This document shows, one piece after another, positions 1 through 8,868 of a DNA stretch of 13,612 nucleotides. Within the stretch, counting starts at the first letter, position 1, and every line of letters begins with the position of its first letter. Source of the stretch: Saccoglossus kowalevskii (taxonomy: Eukaryota > Hemichordata > Enteropneusta > Harrimaniidae); the NCBI RefSeq assembly GCF_000003605.2, contig NW_003109998.1, forward strand, positions 4,786 to 18,397. The letters are read 5' to 3'. Under the pieces are notes generated by a model that had not been told where the DNA came from, did no database searches, and saw only the letters and a list, made by a program, of their open reading frames with translations. Both the position numbers and the translations under genes were made by a program.

Positions 1-2026
1 ACTTGAATTTGTCCAGACAAACTATTTCATCGATTATTTACCAACGAGTTGTGGTTTGAGTTGGGGGCGATACAACTAAAACAGTAATTGAAATTCAGCA
101 CACTGTTTTTTAAAACGCGTTGCTTGCATAAAACTGACCAGACACATTCGATTTACCAGACTATTGAACAACTAGAAAAAGTGAAAAAATACTTCTTATC
201 GCCAGCATAAATGCGTAATTATTTTTTTTTACAGAAAAAGTAATTTTTCACCTTTGATTAAGTAACGAGTCATAGAATGCAGATACAGGCATGGCAAACA
301 CACCTTTGTAAAGCTTGAAGTCTGGCGATTCTAAAAATATATACTTTCCTGGGTCTATTTGTAGTCATTTGGTCACAATTAGAAGATGAAAACAAGTATG
401 CAAATAATAGTCCCGCTACCTTAACTAAAACATTTATTCCCTTTGCTGGTATTCTCTTCATGTTGTGGTTTCACATAGTAATAAACTGGTTTTGTTTGGT
501 AATATGATATACCAGTGGCAGACATAATACTACATTTATAGGCATCTGAAACGTGGATATAAGAGTAATGATAATAAGCAAATTAAAACTATCACAATGC
601 TCAATCCTCCATACTTGTTCTAAAACTTGTTTGAAATTTGTTCAAACGGATTGTGAAAATTGTCATGCTATGGAATATTTGTCAGGGAGATGGTGAATAA
701 ATTCGAGGAATATTTCGGGTCAGATTTTTGTATGATAGGAAGAAAACTAGAAAACAAAATGTTAATATGCATTCACTACTAATAGTGAACATTTTTACAT
801 TGGTAATAAAGAGATGTCAATTGACTATTAGCTAGTTACGTTTTTGGCATTTTGTTTCGGGCAATCAACTTTACAGGAAAGGTTACACTAAATTGGAGAA
901 TTTTGAATGGCTTTTAATTTTTGATTCCAATAGTATTTGTAGTAATTTGTGTCATTTTAGCCTATCACGTAAAATGGTAAAGCATGTTGAAAAAAAAGCC
1001 GTGATAACATCGAAAGTCTGATTAATAATTAATCCTCTTGTTAACCGTGTTTTGAATGTTTTTAAACGTATGAATCAATGTATGAATGGCCGGCATGATA
1101 GACTCGCCATTTTGCCGATTTTAGGGCTTCTTCATATGGTATTTTGGAGGGTACAGCTTCATACTGGACAATACAAATATTAAACTCTGTATATATTCTA
1201 AGGACCCTTTGGTTTGTTTACAGATACAACTACCCAGGCTTCACTCTTTTATCATATAGATTGAACAACGCTTCCATTATGAGACAAGTCAGAAGTTTAT
1301 ATGCTCGGGGTGCAAAGTACCTCAGCCCCATCTGTTTTTCTGCTTTGTTACTGAAAATATAATCCAGTACATTTGCTATACCATTTTTTTTCCGCCCACT
1401 GTAAATTTGCATATCTCGACCTTTAGCCTTTGAAAAACGCCCGACGACGAAAGACATGATGAACAATTTGAATAATTATTAAATAACATATATTTGTCAA
1501 CTGGTAGGCGATTCCAATGTTATAACATCATGTATGGACTGTTGTAGTTCTTGATGTTATTTTCGAAGTACCCCAAATCAACGTACAATTAATGTAGCTG
1601 TGTTGACAATGTTGTGTCGGTAGATAGCTAAAACACCCCGAAACCGAAGTATTTTTGTTGTTCGAGTAAAATATCGTTTATAGGCACCTTTATCGGCGAT
1701 GGGTTTTTTTTCTCAGCTGGGAGCGAATGGATTTTGTTTGCGGTAATTTGATATGATGCATCAAAGAAAACTAATAAAATGTTGCATTGTAATTTTGACG
1801 TGATCCAGCAGAAATGCACATTCCGAAAAAGCGTCTCCCGACAAATTTACATTTTCGGAACGAACTCCCAGAATGATTACGAGTATCTCCTGATGACTAC
1901 TCTCGTATGTGTTGTATGCAACAAAATAATAAAATCTCACATAAAAGTATTCCCAAACTGAACCGAAACGACCACTGGTGCCATACTAAGTCATTAAAAC
2001 ACGACATTCCGCTGAGGCTGGAGTTA
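1..2026. other. AT-rich non-coding stretch, no gene recognised
   Basis: All frames are cut by frequent stops and no ORF resembles a known family. Short perfect inverted repeats are visible: GTTTGAA/TTCAAAC at 629-647 (5-nt loop), TTCACTA/TAGTGAA at 772-789 (4-nt loop), and ATAACATCA/TGATGTTAT at 1522-1530 and 1552-1560 (21-nt loop), the last overlapping a 10-bp palindrome at 1518-1527. They are too short to assign to an element. Overlapping short ORFs on both strands around 1144-1466 look like chance. The stretch could be intergenic, or the 5' intron of the ankyrin gene whose first visible exon is at 3546. Confidence 0.6.
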
Positions 2027-2036
2027 CTATGGAAAC
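2023..2036. promoter_or_regulatory. Possible RFX X-box-like motif
   Basis: The sequence GTTACTATGGAAAC differs at one position from the X-box pattern GTTRCCATGGMAAC, which is bound by RFX factors in animals. It lies about 1.5 kb upstream of the first visible ankyrin exon and just beyond the 3' end of the minus-strand ORF, so its position supports neither as a promoter. A 14-bp near match can arise by chance. Confidence 0.15.
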
Positions 2037-2440
2037 GAGAAAAGAAAACTTGTCATCACGCCTTTAAATAGGTTGCAAGAGACAACCTGAATATTTTGAA
2101 AAAAATAATGCAAACTCTCTTGAATGGCGAGATATCTTGACAGATTCACCAAACTATGTAGGTATTCCGAACACAAAGGGTCAAACGAGGTGCACTGTCT
2201 GCGGCCCGACCACGAACTTCCACCAAACGGCGTAACATAGATTTCTTGGCAGACATTCAAATCGAGAACAAACTTTTCACCCTGCCAATGTGAAACTTTC
2301 CGCTCATTTTGTGGTAAATTCAAGCGAAATATATAGGACGCGTTCGATTTTATGCAGACACGATTTGTGAGACTCGATTGGCAATGGCGCCAATCATCGT
2401 CACAACGGTTTTTGACATTGCTGAAGAATACTGAACACAT
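2027..2440 (-). CDS. Unassigned 137-codon ORF
   Basis: This is the longest open frame outside the retroelement. It starts at a true ATG (2438-2440, read on the minus strand) directly after an in-frame stop and ends at a TAG at 2027-2029. The translation has a balanced composition with several Cys and Trp residues, for example around residues 12-20 and the stretch TPFGGSSWSGRRQCTSFDPL. I see no signal peptide, transmembrane segment or family motif. The DNA is somewhat richer in GC than its surroundings, as an exon or an old element fragment would be. It could be a coding exon of an unseen gene, a transposon remnant or a chance ORF. I do not recognise it. Confidence 0.2.
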   Translation of the reverse strand: MCSVFFSNVKNRCDDDWRHCQSSLTNRVCIKSNASYIFRLNLPQNERKVSHWQGEKFVLDLNVCQEIYVTPFGGSSWSGRRQCTSFDPLCSEYLHSLVNLSRYLAIQESLHYFFQNIQVVSCNLFKGVMTSFLFSFP

Positions 2441-2605
2441 TTAGATTGGGCTGCCCACTTCAAAATGTCAGGCATATTTAGTAGGACAAACAGGGATCAA
2501 CATTGTTGAGTACTCAGTACAGGTCAAATAATTATGGGGTTATGTTTAACTTGCCAATACTGTTATGACTTATCTTATTATAATTTTTCTGTCGTTACAA
2601 CCTAT

Positions 2606-3151
2606 TTAAGGTAAAAGCCTACTCAGAATTTTTGACAAAATTGGTCATAAATCGCATGACAATGTTTATTAGTTTATTATGTACAATCATGAAAGTAATC
2701 TCCTATGGTACAATAAAATAGCATTATTGTGTGTGTTACAGTTAAGTTTTTTGGGAAACGTGTCCTAATATTTCTTGAAAATCTATATTTTTAGAACAAT
2801 TCCATAGAACACAATGTTAAAGAAAAATTGCATTTTTTTACACTTTTTAAAACCCAGATTTTTTAAATAATTCAGAACAACAAAAAGTAACAATATATGA
2901 TTTTTTTCAGAATATGTCACCAGGCTAGATTTTGATATATTGCATATCTCTGCCATAGGAACCTATGGTAAAAGTGTTGTAATAGTGTCAACATGACGAC
3001 TTTCCACATAAATACTACCTTCAATTTCTCGAAAATAAGGCTGGTGACCCCAACGGTTTTTAAGTCAATATCTTGTATTGCGTTGGAGTACAGTTTATTG
3101 CAAAATAATAAATTCTAAGGATTTTATTTCATGAGTATGCTTCTACCTTAA
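2606..3151. mobile_element. Non-autonomous TTAA-flanked DNA transposon (MITE-like)
   Basis: The left end GGTAAAAGCCTACTCA (2610-2625) and the reverse complement of the right end, GGTAGAAGCATACTCA (3132-3147), match at 14 of 16 positions. Both ends abut TTAA (2606-2609 and 3148-3151), the expected target duplication of piggyBac-like and Kolobok-like DNA transposons. The interior is about 506 bp, AT-rich and has no ORF, so any movement would have needed a transposase made elsewhere. It holds an 11-bp imperfect inverted pair (2916-2926 with 3038-3048, 10 of 11) and a hairpin CCATAGG-aa-CCTATGG (2953-2968), plus another CCTATGG at 2702-2708. The ends lack the CCC start of classical piggyBac, so the superfamily is open. 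The two TIR mismatches suggest an old copy. Confidence 0.6.
2953..2968. repeat. Perfect 7-bp inverted repeat inside the TTAA element
   Basis: CCATAGG, two A residues, then CCTATGG form a tight hairpin. The same CCTATGG word occurs at 2702-2708 and a shortened CCATAG near 2811, so this may be a subterminal repeat of the element. Confidence 0.45.
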
Positions 3152-3545
3152 AAAATTAAACTGGCTGTTGAGACATTCAAATATCAATATAGCCACGAAA
3201 ATGAATTTCCATACATAATTCATTTCGAGTGATAAGAGAAACAATCGTGACAAAATAGAAAGCTGTCTCTAAATCTGCATAACAATATATTATAGATAAT
3301 GCATATTGGCATTGATTTTGTGTTCACAATACTCGTGTTTATCAACTATATAGTCACAGATAGTAAAATGTACGATGAAGGTTTGCTAAACCAACCTCTC
3401 AATATCAAACTTGTAACCCATCATTCCAACTATATTGTCGCGACGTTATGAGATACAGTGTATGTATTCCTACACATGACTAACACAACATTATGTTTTA
3501 ACTTATTTATATGTGACGTGATGTTACTATTACTACCATTCTTAG
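3152..3545. other. AT-rich sequence up to the first visible ankyrin exon
   Basis: No ORF or repeat stands out. The last 20 or so bases before 3546 (ttactattactaccattcttag) are pyrimidine-rich and end in AG, as a 3' splice site would. The stretch may therefore be the end of an intron rather than a promoter. I see no convincing TATA element here. Confidence 0.5.
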
Positions 3546-3653
3546 ATGTACAAAACTGTGTATAAAGCCGCTGCTAAAAATGATCGTATGGCGGTGTTAC
3601 GTTTAGTGAAAGCAGGACTATCGGTTAATGTTCATCATGGTGGTGTGTATGGG
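3546..3653 (+). CDS. Ankyrin-repeat gene, first visible exon (repeat 1, divergent)
   Basis: Thirty-six codons encode one divergent ankyrin repeat, a fold used for protein binding. TVYKAAAKND stands where TPLHxAAxxG is usual, and VLRLVKAGLSVNV matches the second helix and turn (VVxLLLxxGADVN). A short GGVYG-type insertion follows, so the spacing from Thr to Thr into the next exon is 36 rather than 33. The 5' edge is ambiguous. The triplet before the ATG is TAG, which is both an in-frame stop and a possible acceptor AG after a pyrimidine-rich tract. The ATG has T at -3, a poor start context. I favour an internal phase-0 exon, but an initiator ATG is possible. The donor GTAAGT at 3654 is strong. 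The frame closes after eight codons if read into the intron. Confidence 0.75.
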
Positions 3654-4407
3654 GTAAGTCACACATTGTGTCATATCTGCTAAAACATGGACGTTCATAG
3701 TGAAACGGACAACCAACTCTGTTAGTTAGTGATCACAAAACGATACAACAATACAATTTTTAATGATCATGATACATAACGTTAAAAAAAACTATGCCCC
3801 AGTCCTTGAGATATGGCAGAGTAAGGGTAGACAAAATAGTCATTATAATTAATTAAAATAATTATGTTTGTATTGGTAGTGCACGACTCTCAAAGTCGCA
3901 TTCCCGTTTTTACATTGGCGCCGTTTTTCGTGATATGCGTGAGTTTGCATAAGACCAGTCTGAGTAAGGATCAAAAAATGTTATTGTATTGTGATCCCGA
4001 CCAAGAGATGCATTACCTATCTTATATTTTAAATATACTAGTATGGTACATTTTTATTAAAGGACTATCATAAAGCACAGCTGACATTTTCAATAAATTG
4101 TAGGACTTTCTTATTGTCCTAAAACACAATTTACTGAGCTACAAATCCACATTGGTCTTTGAGGGCCTTTTAAACTAGATGGAATAACGTCTCAGATTAT
4201 GTTGGCATCATTCATGAAACTGTCTCAAACGTTAGAAAAGAAATATAATTGCGCATATAATTATTCCATATTCTTCGGAAATTATATTACATTTTTTACA
4301 AATAACAGTTAGCAGCTATTTACGACTGTTTTTATGTGATAAAATCGTTTTTTTAACATTATTCATACACGTAGTTACGCAAACTTCATCATACGTTTCT
4401 ATTTCAG
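3654..4407 (+). other. Intron 1 of the ankyrin gene
   Basis: This 754-bp intron runs from GTAAGT to a pyrimidine-rich acceptor ending TTTCAG. It is AT-rich. An imperfect hairpin at 4094-4133 pairs TAAATTGT and AGGAC on the left with GTCCT and ACAATTTA on the right. A short open frame at 3864-4073 has no family signature and is probably chance. Confidence 0.75.
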
Positions 4408-4509
4408 GGTAGATGGACTGCATTACATTATGCTGCAAGAAGTGGATATACAAATATAGTAAAAGTGTTGATTAACGCCAATGCCTATATGAATCCTCGC
4501 AACTTTCGT
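4408..4509 (+). CDS. Ankyrin-repeat gene exon (repeat 2)
   Basis: Thirty-four codons give a well-conserved ankyrin repeat. TALHYAARSGYTNIVKVLI fits the TPLHxAAxxGHxxVVxLLL consensus at both helices, followed by NANAYMNPRNFR in place of the GADVNxxDxx turn. The exon is phase 0 at both ends, with acceptor TTTCAG just before 4408 and donor GTGAGT at 4510. When it is joined to the next exon, Thr-to-Thr spacing is exactly 33 residues, which supports the chosen splice sites. The N-A-Y-M-N turn is less canonical than in later repeats, and Gly is replaced by Asn in the 'GAD' position. The function beyond a repeat-mediated binding surface cannot be read from the sequence. Confidence 0.9.
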
Positions 4510-5751
4510 GTGAGTATATTCTTAGGGGCATCTCTTATGTCACAGATGTACGGCGATTCTCAAATGTTAATGCCCTTGGTGCACATGCTACAAACCTAGT
4601 TGCAGATTAATATATTTGTTGGTTCTGAACTTTTTTTGTTTAAATACTCGTTTAGTGCAGGCGACGCTTTCCATGAACGCCTAAATAACAGTTATTCATA
4701 TGCCGTTTCGTCTGAAAACATATGCATTTACCATTGTTTTTTCTGGATAGATCCCCACTGCTTCTCGTGAAGAATTAAATTGTGGATCGTTGATATTATG
4801 CACTTGACAATTTGTTCAGAATTGAATTGCGTTTTTATCTAAATAAAAATGCTAATAATTTAATAGCACATGCTCAGGATATGGTGTAGATGAACTAATA
4901 TCGGGATTGGACACAGTGGCGTACAGATATAGCGTCCTTGAAATGATGTTGTTTCATTAAAGTCAGCGTTTGTTACATGCAGTCAGTGAAGAAGGGACAA
5001 AGAGTCATGTTAGGCAATTAAGCAAAAATTACCAAACATTGTATGATCACATATTGAATACCAGAATTATCGTTTAGCATGGTTAGAATGCATATTGAGT
5101 TGCAGATTGTTACAGTATCATTACTGTTAGACTTATTAGGTGTACATGTTCATGACAATGTAGCAAACAATGCCAATGGTCAAGTGTTTTAATCGAGTAA
5201 AGCGTTAAGATGCTATGCTGATTCTGATAAACGTGTTCTGGTGCCTCATTGAGACCTGCAACACGTACTAAACACATACTAAATAGTGGAATCACACTCA
5301 AGTAGATATATCAGATTTATTAACATAACTAAAAAGGTGTGTGGGAAGAAGTCAACAACCCTTGTTTGCAGTTAAAATTACTGGCAAAATTACTATGTTT
5401 ATTGGTACCCAATATTCTCATTAACTATATACAATCCACAATTCTTCAATTTCAACAAAGATTCACCCGCTGATTTCACAGTGCTACCCGCTGATTACCA
5501 GGGCATATTGAAACTGACAATTATGTGAACAGAAGAAATATAAAAAAAAGAATGTGATTAAGTCATCAAAAATATAGTTTAAAATCACCTGCTGACATTA
5601 TATAACTAACCATACTACTAGCACATCAAGAAAGACAACTGGGTGATTTGAGTCACCTTAATTGCAGTGGAATTCTTGGTTTACTACATCACCTACCAGA
5701 AAGTCTGTGGAAATAATAAATTTCAATTATTATTAGGCTTAATTACAGATT
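4510..5751 (+). other. Intron 2, part left of the retroelement
   Basis: The intron begins with GTGAGT. The stretch is AT-rich and has no supported gene. A two-copy repeat of ACCCGCTGATT at 5465-5475 and 5486-5496 (period 21) is followed by a weaker relative near 5587. A minus-strand 63-codon ORF at 5110-5301 shows no recognisable motif. The shift from AT-rich to GC-richer sequence at about 5752 marks the left edge of the insertion. Confidence 0.7.
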
Positions 5752-5772
5752 ACAGCCCCGAACGGAAACAAT

Positions 5773-5822
5773 TAGGGAATGTACCCGGGTCCACAACAAA
5801 CACCCTAGGGTAGCATTCCCTA
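5773..5822. repeat. Hairpin at the left end of the DIRS-like element
   Basis: TAGGGAATGTACCC (5773-5786) pairs with GGGTAGCATTCCCTA (5808-5822), a 14-bp stem with a single-base bulge and a 21-nt loop. Two GC-rich palindromes sit here, ACCCGGGT (5783-5790) and ACCCTAGGGT (5802-5811). DIRS elements have inverted terminal repeats used to make a circular intermediate, so this may be part of one. No matching copy is visible at the right edge, consistent with 3' truncation. Confidence 0.5.
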
Positions 5823-5832
5823 TAGAAAAAAA

Positions 5833-5870
5833 GGCCTCTCCTGAGAGGTCACCCTCACGTGTGTGAGGCC
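5833..5870. repeat. Nested inverted repeats in the 5' region of the DIRS-like element
   Basis: GGCCTC (5833-5838) can pair with GAGGCC (5865-5870). Within this span are two alternative hairpins, CCTCTC/GAGAGG (5835-5848) and CCTCAC/GTGAGG (5853-5868). The arrangement could fold in more than one way and lies about 270 bp before the first Gag-like ATG. Confidence 0.4.
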
Positions 5871-6142
5871 TGGTCCATTCATTCTCCCTTGTTTCCACTA
5901 CCAACTGGTGCAGCAATTTTTCAGCTCCACTGCTACGCACGACAGGAGAACAGGTTACAGATTTATGACTGAGATTGTGACTGTTGGTGATCAACTCCAT
6001 TACGGTAAAGGCTTTCTATTAATCGGGCCCCATTTTTACCTGTTTTAGTTGAATCGCCGGCTTAGTTCATTCCAAATTCTGGCGTGGTGAATTTTCTCGT
6101 TTTTTTCATGATCTCATTTCGTAATTTTTTCCTGACTGCATA

Positions 6143-6388
6143 ATGCCTAAGTCGTTAAAAAGGACGTCCCGACGCAACAGTCAGGACGTAGGACATGCTC
6201 ATCCTGCCTTAAACAAATGCCCGTTTGGATCCCCCGCACATCTGTTGCCATTCATGTCACTGTTGTGTCAGGGACTCAGGGGTATTGCCTAGAGGGTCTC
6301 TGTGATCAATGAGACCCTAAAACGTGGTTGCGAGGCGAGGTGGAAAGCTGAAGGAAAGCGATTAAAAGCTGGTAAAAAGCTAGCGATG
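6143..6388 (+). pseudogene. Gag-like N-terminal fragment of the DIRS-like element
   Basis: The first plausible start in the element is the ATG at 6143. It opens 49 codons with a basic N-terminus (MPKSLKRTSRRNSQD) before a TAG at 6290-6292. The same frame then continues for another 32 codons, rich in Lys and Arg (for example KRLKAGKKLAM), to a TAA at 6389. Basic, poorly conserved Gag-like proteins are expected as the first ORF of DIRS elements. The assignment rests on position and composition, not on a diagnostic motif. The in-frame TAG means the frame is broken. The element's 5' leader lies immediately upstream. Confidence 0.4.
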
Positions 6389-6580
6389 TAATGTCTGATT
6401 CAATGAGTGAAAAAAATTTCTTCCTCCACTCACTTCCGATCGACAACCGAGATTGTTGGAGAGTTGTCACTCTCTGACGATTGAGACAAGACCTTCAAAA
6501 CATTTATCTCTGAGATGATAGACATTGGCCAATAACGTGGAAACACTGGTGGCGGATCTAAATGAAGTTAGTTTCCTCGT

Positions 6581-6886
6581 TTGATGTTACCACGGCGGAC
6601 AAACACCGTTCAACCATTTTTGCTGGAATCGGAGTTTCCAGTTACCATGGTTACCGATGTTGGTAAACAGCGTATTCTCACTGGGGTGCTGACATCGACA
6701 CAGAGTACCGAGGTGGAATTGGTACAGCCTTTAGTGACTGAACCGGTTCAATCCACCGAGACTTCATCTGTACCGACACAGCCTGAGTTGCTTGCGCAAT
6801 CACAGGGACTTACCTTACCAGTATTAGTCAAGTTGACCAGCTCTCCCATGGTGAAGAGATGGCTTGGAAGGCCTGGATACATATGA
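6581..6886 (+). pseudogene. Gag-like Ser/Thr/Gln/Pro-rich fragment
   Basis: An open frame of about 100 codons sits between the basic Gag-like start and the reverse transcriptase. The translation is rich in Thr, Val, Gln, Ser and Pro (for example STETSSVPTQPELLAQSQG), which resembles a low-complexity linker of a structural protein. It carries no recognisable catalytic or zinc-binding motif. Its boundaries are set only by stops. The region after it (6887-7109) is G-rich with runs such as ggtggggggg and closes quickly in all frames. It is probably a decayed part of Gag, but it could also be non-coding element sequence. Confidence 0.3.
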
Positions 6887-7109
6887 TGCAGGAGGGTACG
6901 ATGCAGGAGGACCTAGGGTGGGGGGGCAAGTCAGGGGGCACGGGCTGAGATACTGCCTGTCCCTCTGCCACCAGGGCTAAGGTCAGGTGTGTCCCATCCC
7001 CCCAGTAATCTCTTTTAGAGGATCAGTGGGGGACAACTCACATCAGTAGGAAAGGGAGCGTCCACTTTTTTTTAAAGAAGGGGGCCCTCTCCCTGGAGCG
7101 AATCGCCTT

Positions 7110-7357
7110 TTGCGTTCTCTTCTGTATTCCCCACACTCCCCTCAGGCTCAGGCTGACCAGGCATCGCTTTCTGCGTCTCACCAAGCCACGCCAGTTCACA
7201 CTCACATAGCAGCACAGCCTGCTTCACGGGTTCCCTGTCCTGATCCCGGTACCCATACCATTAAGGCGAGAAGCGTCAGAAAAAGACCAAGACATGTGGC
7301 TTTTGTGGTGGGCGTTCGGACACTTCTGGGGACCAGCGGGCCGCGAAGTGTCTTTGA
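7110..7357 (+). pseudogene. Gag-like C-terminal remnant with overlapping frames
   Basis: One frame (open at 7110-7481, with no ATG start) gives a Pro/Ser/Gln/Ala-rich stretch followed by a basic patch (KARSVRKRPRH). A second frame, the one later used by the reverse transcriptase, is open at 7265-7354 and reads KRQKKTKTCGFCGGRSD, a C-x2-C pair after a basic run, before a TGA at 7355-7357. Basic and Cys-containing segments fit the nucleic-acid-binding end of a Gag protein, but the knuckle is incomplete. The frame change and the stop show decay. The order, just ahead of the reverse transcriptase, agrees with the usual DIRS layout. Confidence 0.35.
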
Positions 7358-7957
7358 AGGTTTCTCCGGCTGCCTAGACATGGATGGTGGTACGACTCCA
7401 GGTCTCCCTCCCCGGAGTCCTCGGGCTCAGTCTCCCATCTTCGTCCTCCCATACTGGAGGCTGAATTTCAGGAAGCACTAGCTCCGAACCTTCATCCCCT
7501 CCTTCCCGTGGGATCGCGCCTTATGCAGTACATACCAGCTTGGCGCAGGAGAATTTCCGATCCCTGGACGCTCGCAGTAGTGTCGCATGGGTATCAGATT
7601 CCTCTTTGGTCTCCTCCTCCTCCTCATCCTCTCTCTGGTCCTTTGCAGAAGGACGAGGTCAAGGTGGAGACGATCCAACAGGAAGTAGCCAGCCTTTTTT
7701 AGAAAAGGGCGATACACCTAGTGGAGAATGTTTACGAGTTTACCGCCCTCCCTTTCAGTCTGTGCATGGCACCGTACGTCTTCACCAGAGTGCTGCTACA
7801 CTGGTCGTCGGTCTATCTGAACCTATTTCTCGACGACTGGTTATTACACAACCGAGACAGAAGTGTTAGTGGAGCACGTACGATTGATGCTTATGCTCCT
7901 CCAAGAGTTCAACCCAATACCGTCCCACAACCTGTTTTTTCTGGGTATGCAGTTTGA
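7358..7957 (+). pseudogene. DIRS-like reverse transcriptase fragment with internal deletion
   Basis: One frame runs from 7358 to 7957, broken only by a TAG at 7700-7702. It begins with a Ser/Pro-rich leader, then VGSRLMQYIPAWRRRISDPW and GYQIPL, which match the N-terminal DIRS pattern (GGRLxxFLxxWxxITSDxW...GYxIxF). EVASLF-stop-KRAI matches the EVxxLLxKGAI strand. It then jumps straight to VYEFTALPF (FTALPF 7739-7756) and FTRV, and to FLDDWLL (7826-7846), the palm motif with both aspartates. The fingers and first palm motif (the LDLKDAYFH type), normally between KGAI and VYEF, are missing. FTRV-to-LDD spacing is also about six residues short. Beyond LDDWLL the frame diverges into a neighbouring one. 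A CTC repeat lies at 7611-7625. The fragment cannot encode an active polymerase. Confidence 0.85.
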
Positions 7958-8055
7958 CACAGAGCAAGGACTTGTTCACCCCTCTCAGGAGCAATGCGAC
8001 TCCCTTGCCAGCCAACTCAGGGTTCAATTGTCGGACCAAGTGATGGCAGACACCC
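7863..8055 (+). pseudogene. DIRS-like RT C-terminal (thumb/connection) fragment in a shifted frame
   Basis: Directly after LDDWLL the recognisable sequence continues in the next frame. It reads HVRLMLMLLQEF, which fits the helix after the active site, and then FFLGMQFDT (about 7935-7961), matching the FLGMxFDT strand common to DIRS and related reverse transcriptases. EQGLVHPSQEQCDSL follows, as in the thumb region. This frame stays open to 8162 but loses similarity around 8040-8055, where the RNase H coding moves to yet another frame. It is part of the same polyprotein remnant as the flanking fragments. Confidence 0.75.
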
Positions 8056-8425
8056 TTGGTGGAGGCCGCACAGAACTTGGAAACGGGAATACCCCTAGAT
8101 CCGATGACTCCCTCACTGACTCTCATTACAGACGTCGCTCCAGGGATGGGGCGGTCATTTGATGGACCTTCAGATCCAAGGGATGTGTCCGTCTGCATAT
8201 TCGGACAGCCACATCAATTGGTTGGAGTTGCAGACCGTCCTACTCTCATTGAAACATTTTCAGGAAGTCGGACACCACCACAGAGTCATGCTATGGACAG
8301 ACAACACTTCAGTAGTGTCGCACTCCCCCACTTTGTCGAAGCTAGCGGAGAAGATTTTCCTATGGTGCCTGGGAAACCAGGTGGAGCTATTGGCTCACCA
8401 CCTTCCAGGGCGGACGCCCTCTTGA
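8056..8425 (+). pseudogene. DIRS-like RNase H remnant spread over two frames
   Basis: The first part (frame of 8056) reads LETGIPLDPMTPSLTLITDVA, with the Thr-Asp of the first catalytic strand at 8128-8133. By 8144 the similarity has moved one frame on to GWGGHLMDLQIQG, then SHINWLELQTVLLSLKHF (the HINxLEL helix), TDNTSVV (8297-8317, a further catalytic Asp), LSKLAEKIFLWC and AHHLPGR. Between VVSH and SPTLSKLAEK the usual xINxQGGxRS segment is missing, a small deletion. The frame ends at a TGA at 8423-8425, while the matching continuation (RADALLRL) is in the first frame. RNase H removes the RNA template during reverse transcription. This copy is inactive because of at least two frame changes. 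Confidence 0.85.
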
Positions 8426-8868
8426 GACTAATTCAGTTCCAGAATACCGAGTGGCAGATCCCCCAATGGGTGGCAGACCATCCATTTAGTCTCGGGGACG
8501 GGCCCTGGATAGATTTGATTGCCAATCACAGGAATGCCAAGCTCCCGACATACGTGTCACTCCTCCCGGAGACAAGTGATTTCACCACGGATGCTCTATT
8601 GATCTCTTGGAGTCTCATGGATGCTTAAGCTTTCCGACCCTTCCAACTGGGGTACCTATTGGCTAGTGAAGGTCTGGTTCCCAATGTTACTGGAACTTCT
8701 AGTCGAGTCACCATAGAGTTGCCAAATCAGTTGTCCCAGCCGGACAGCACTGGGGCCTCGCTCGAGCAGGTGCTCCGAGCAGGGTTCTTGAGATCTCAGA
8801 ATGTCTTCATTAACTATTACTTGAGAGACCTCCAAGGGAGGGTCTCTACAGGTTGTGTTCAGTGGTGA
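8400..8868 (+). pseudogene. DIRS post-RNase H domain remnant
   Basis: After ADALLRL the frame continues with TEWQIPQWVADHPFSL and DLIANHRNAKLP (8512-8547), matching the DLFAxxxNxKLP pattern that follows RNase H in DIRS polyproteins, where a methyltransferase-like domain is often annotated. ALLISWSLMDA then meets a TAA at 8626-8628, exactly where relatives have Tyr in DAYAFPPF. The same frame resumes as AFRPFQL. A short stretch is better conserved in a neighbouring frame (WFPMLLELLVESP, 8675-8713), and the first frame resumes at ELPNQLSQPDSTG (from 8716), so two compensating indels are likely. The frame ends at a TGA at 8866-8868. The host-side role of this domain is not settled. Confidence 0.75.

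Noticed and set aside
1144-1466. Opposing ORFs of 72 and 78 codons
   Set aside because: The plus-strand one lacks an ATG start, the two overlap on opposite strands, and neither shows a family signature.
5743-6048. Overlapping ORFs on both strands at the element's 5' end
   Set aside because: They lie over the hairpin-rich leader, lack motifs and overlap each other. Better explained as chance.
7478-7717. Minus-strand 79-codon Arg-rich ORF opposite the reverse transcriptase
   Set aside because: Antisense shadow of the RT leader. Its Arg/Pro richness comes from the CTC repeat on the + strand.
7826-7846. FLDD motif as a hepadnavirus-like or pararetroviral polymerase
   Set aside because: The context FTALPF...LDDWLL, followed by FLGMxFDT, the RNase H TDNTxVV motif and a recombinase-like region, fits DIRS elements, and nothing viral accompanies it.
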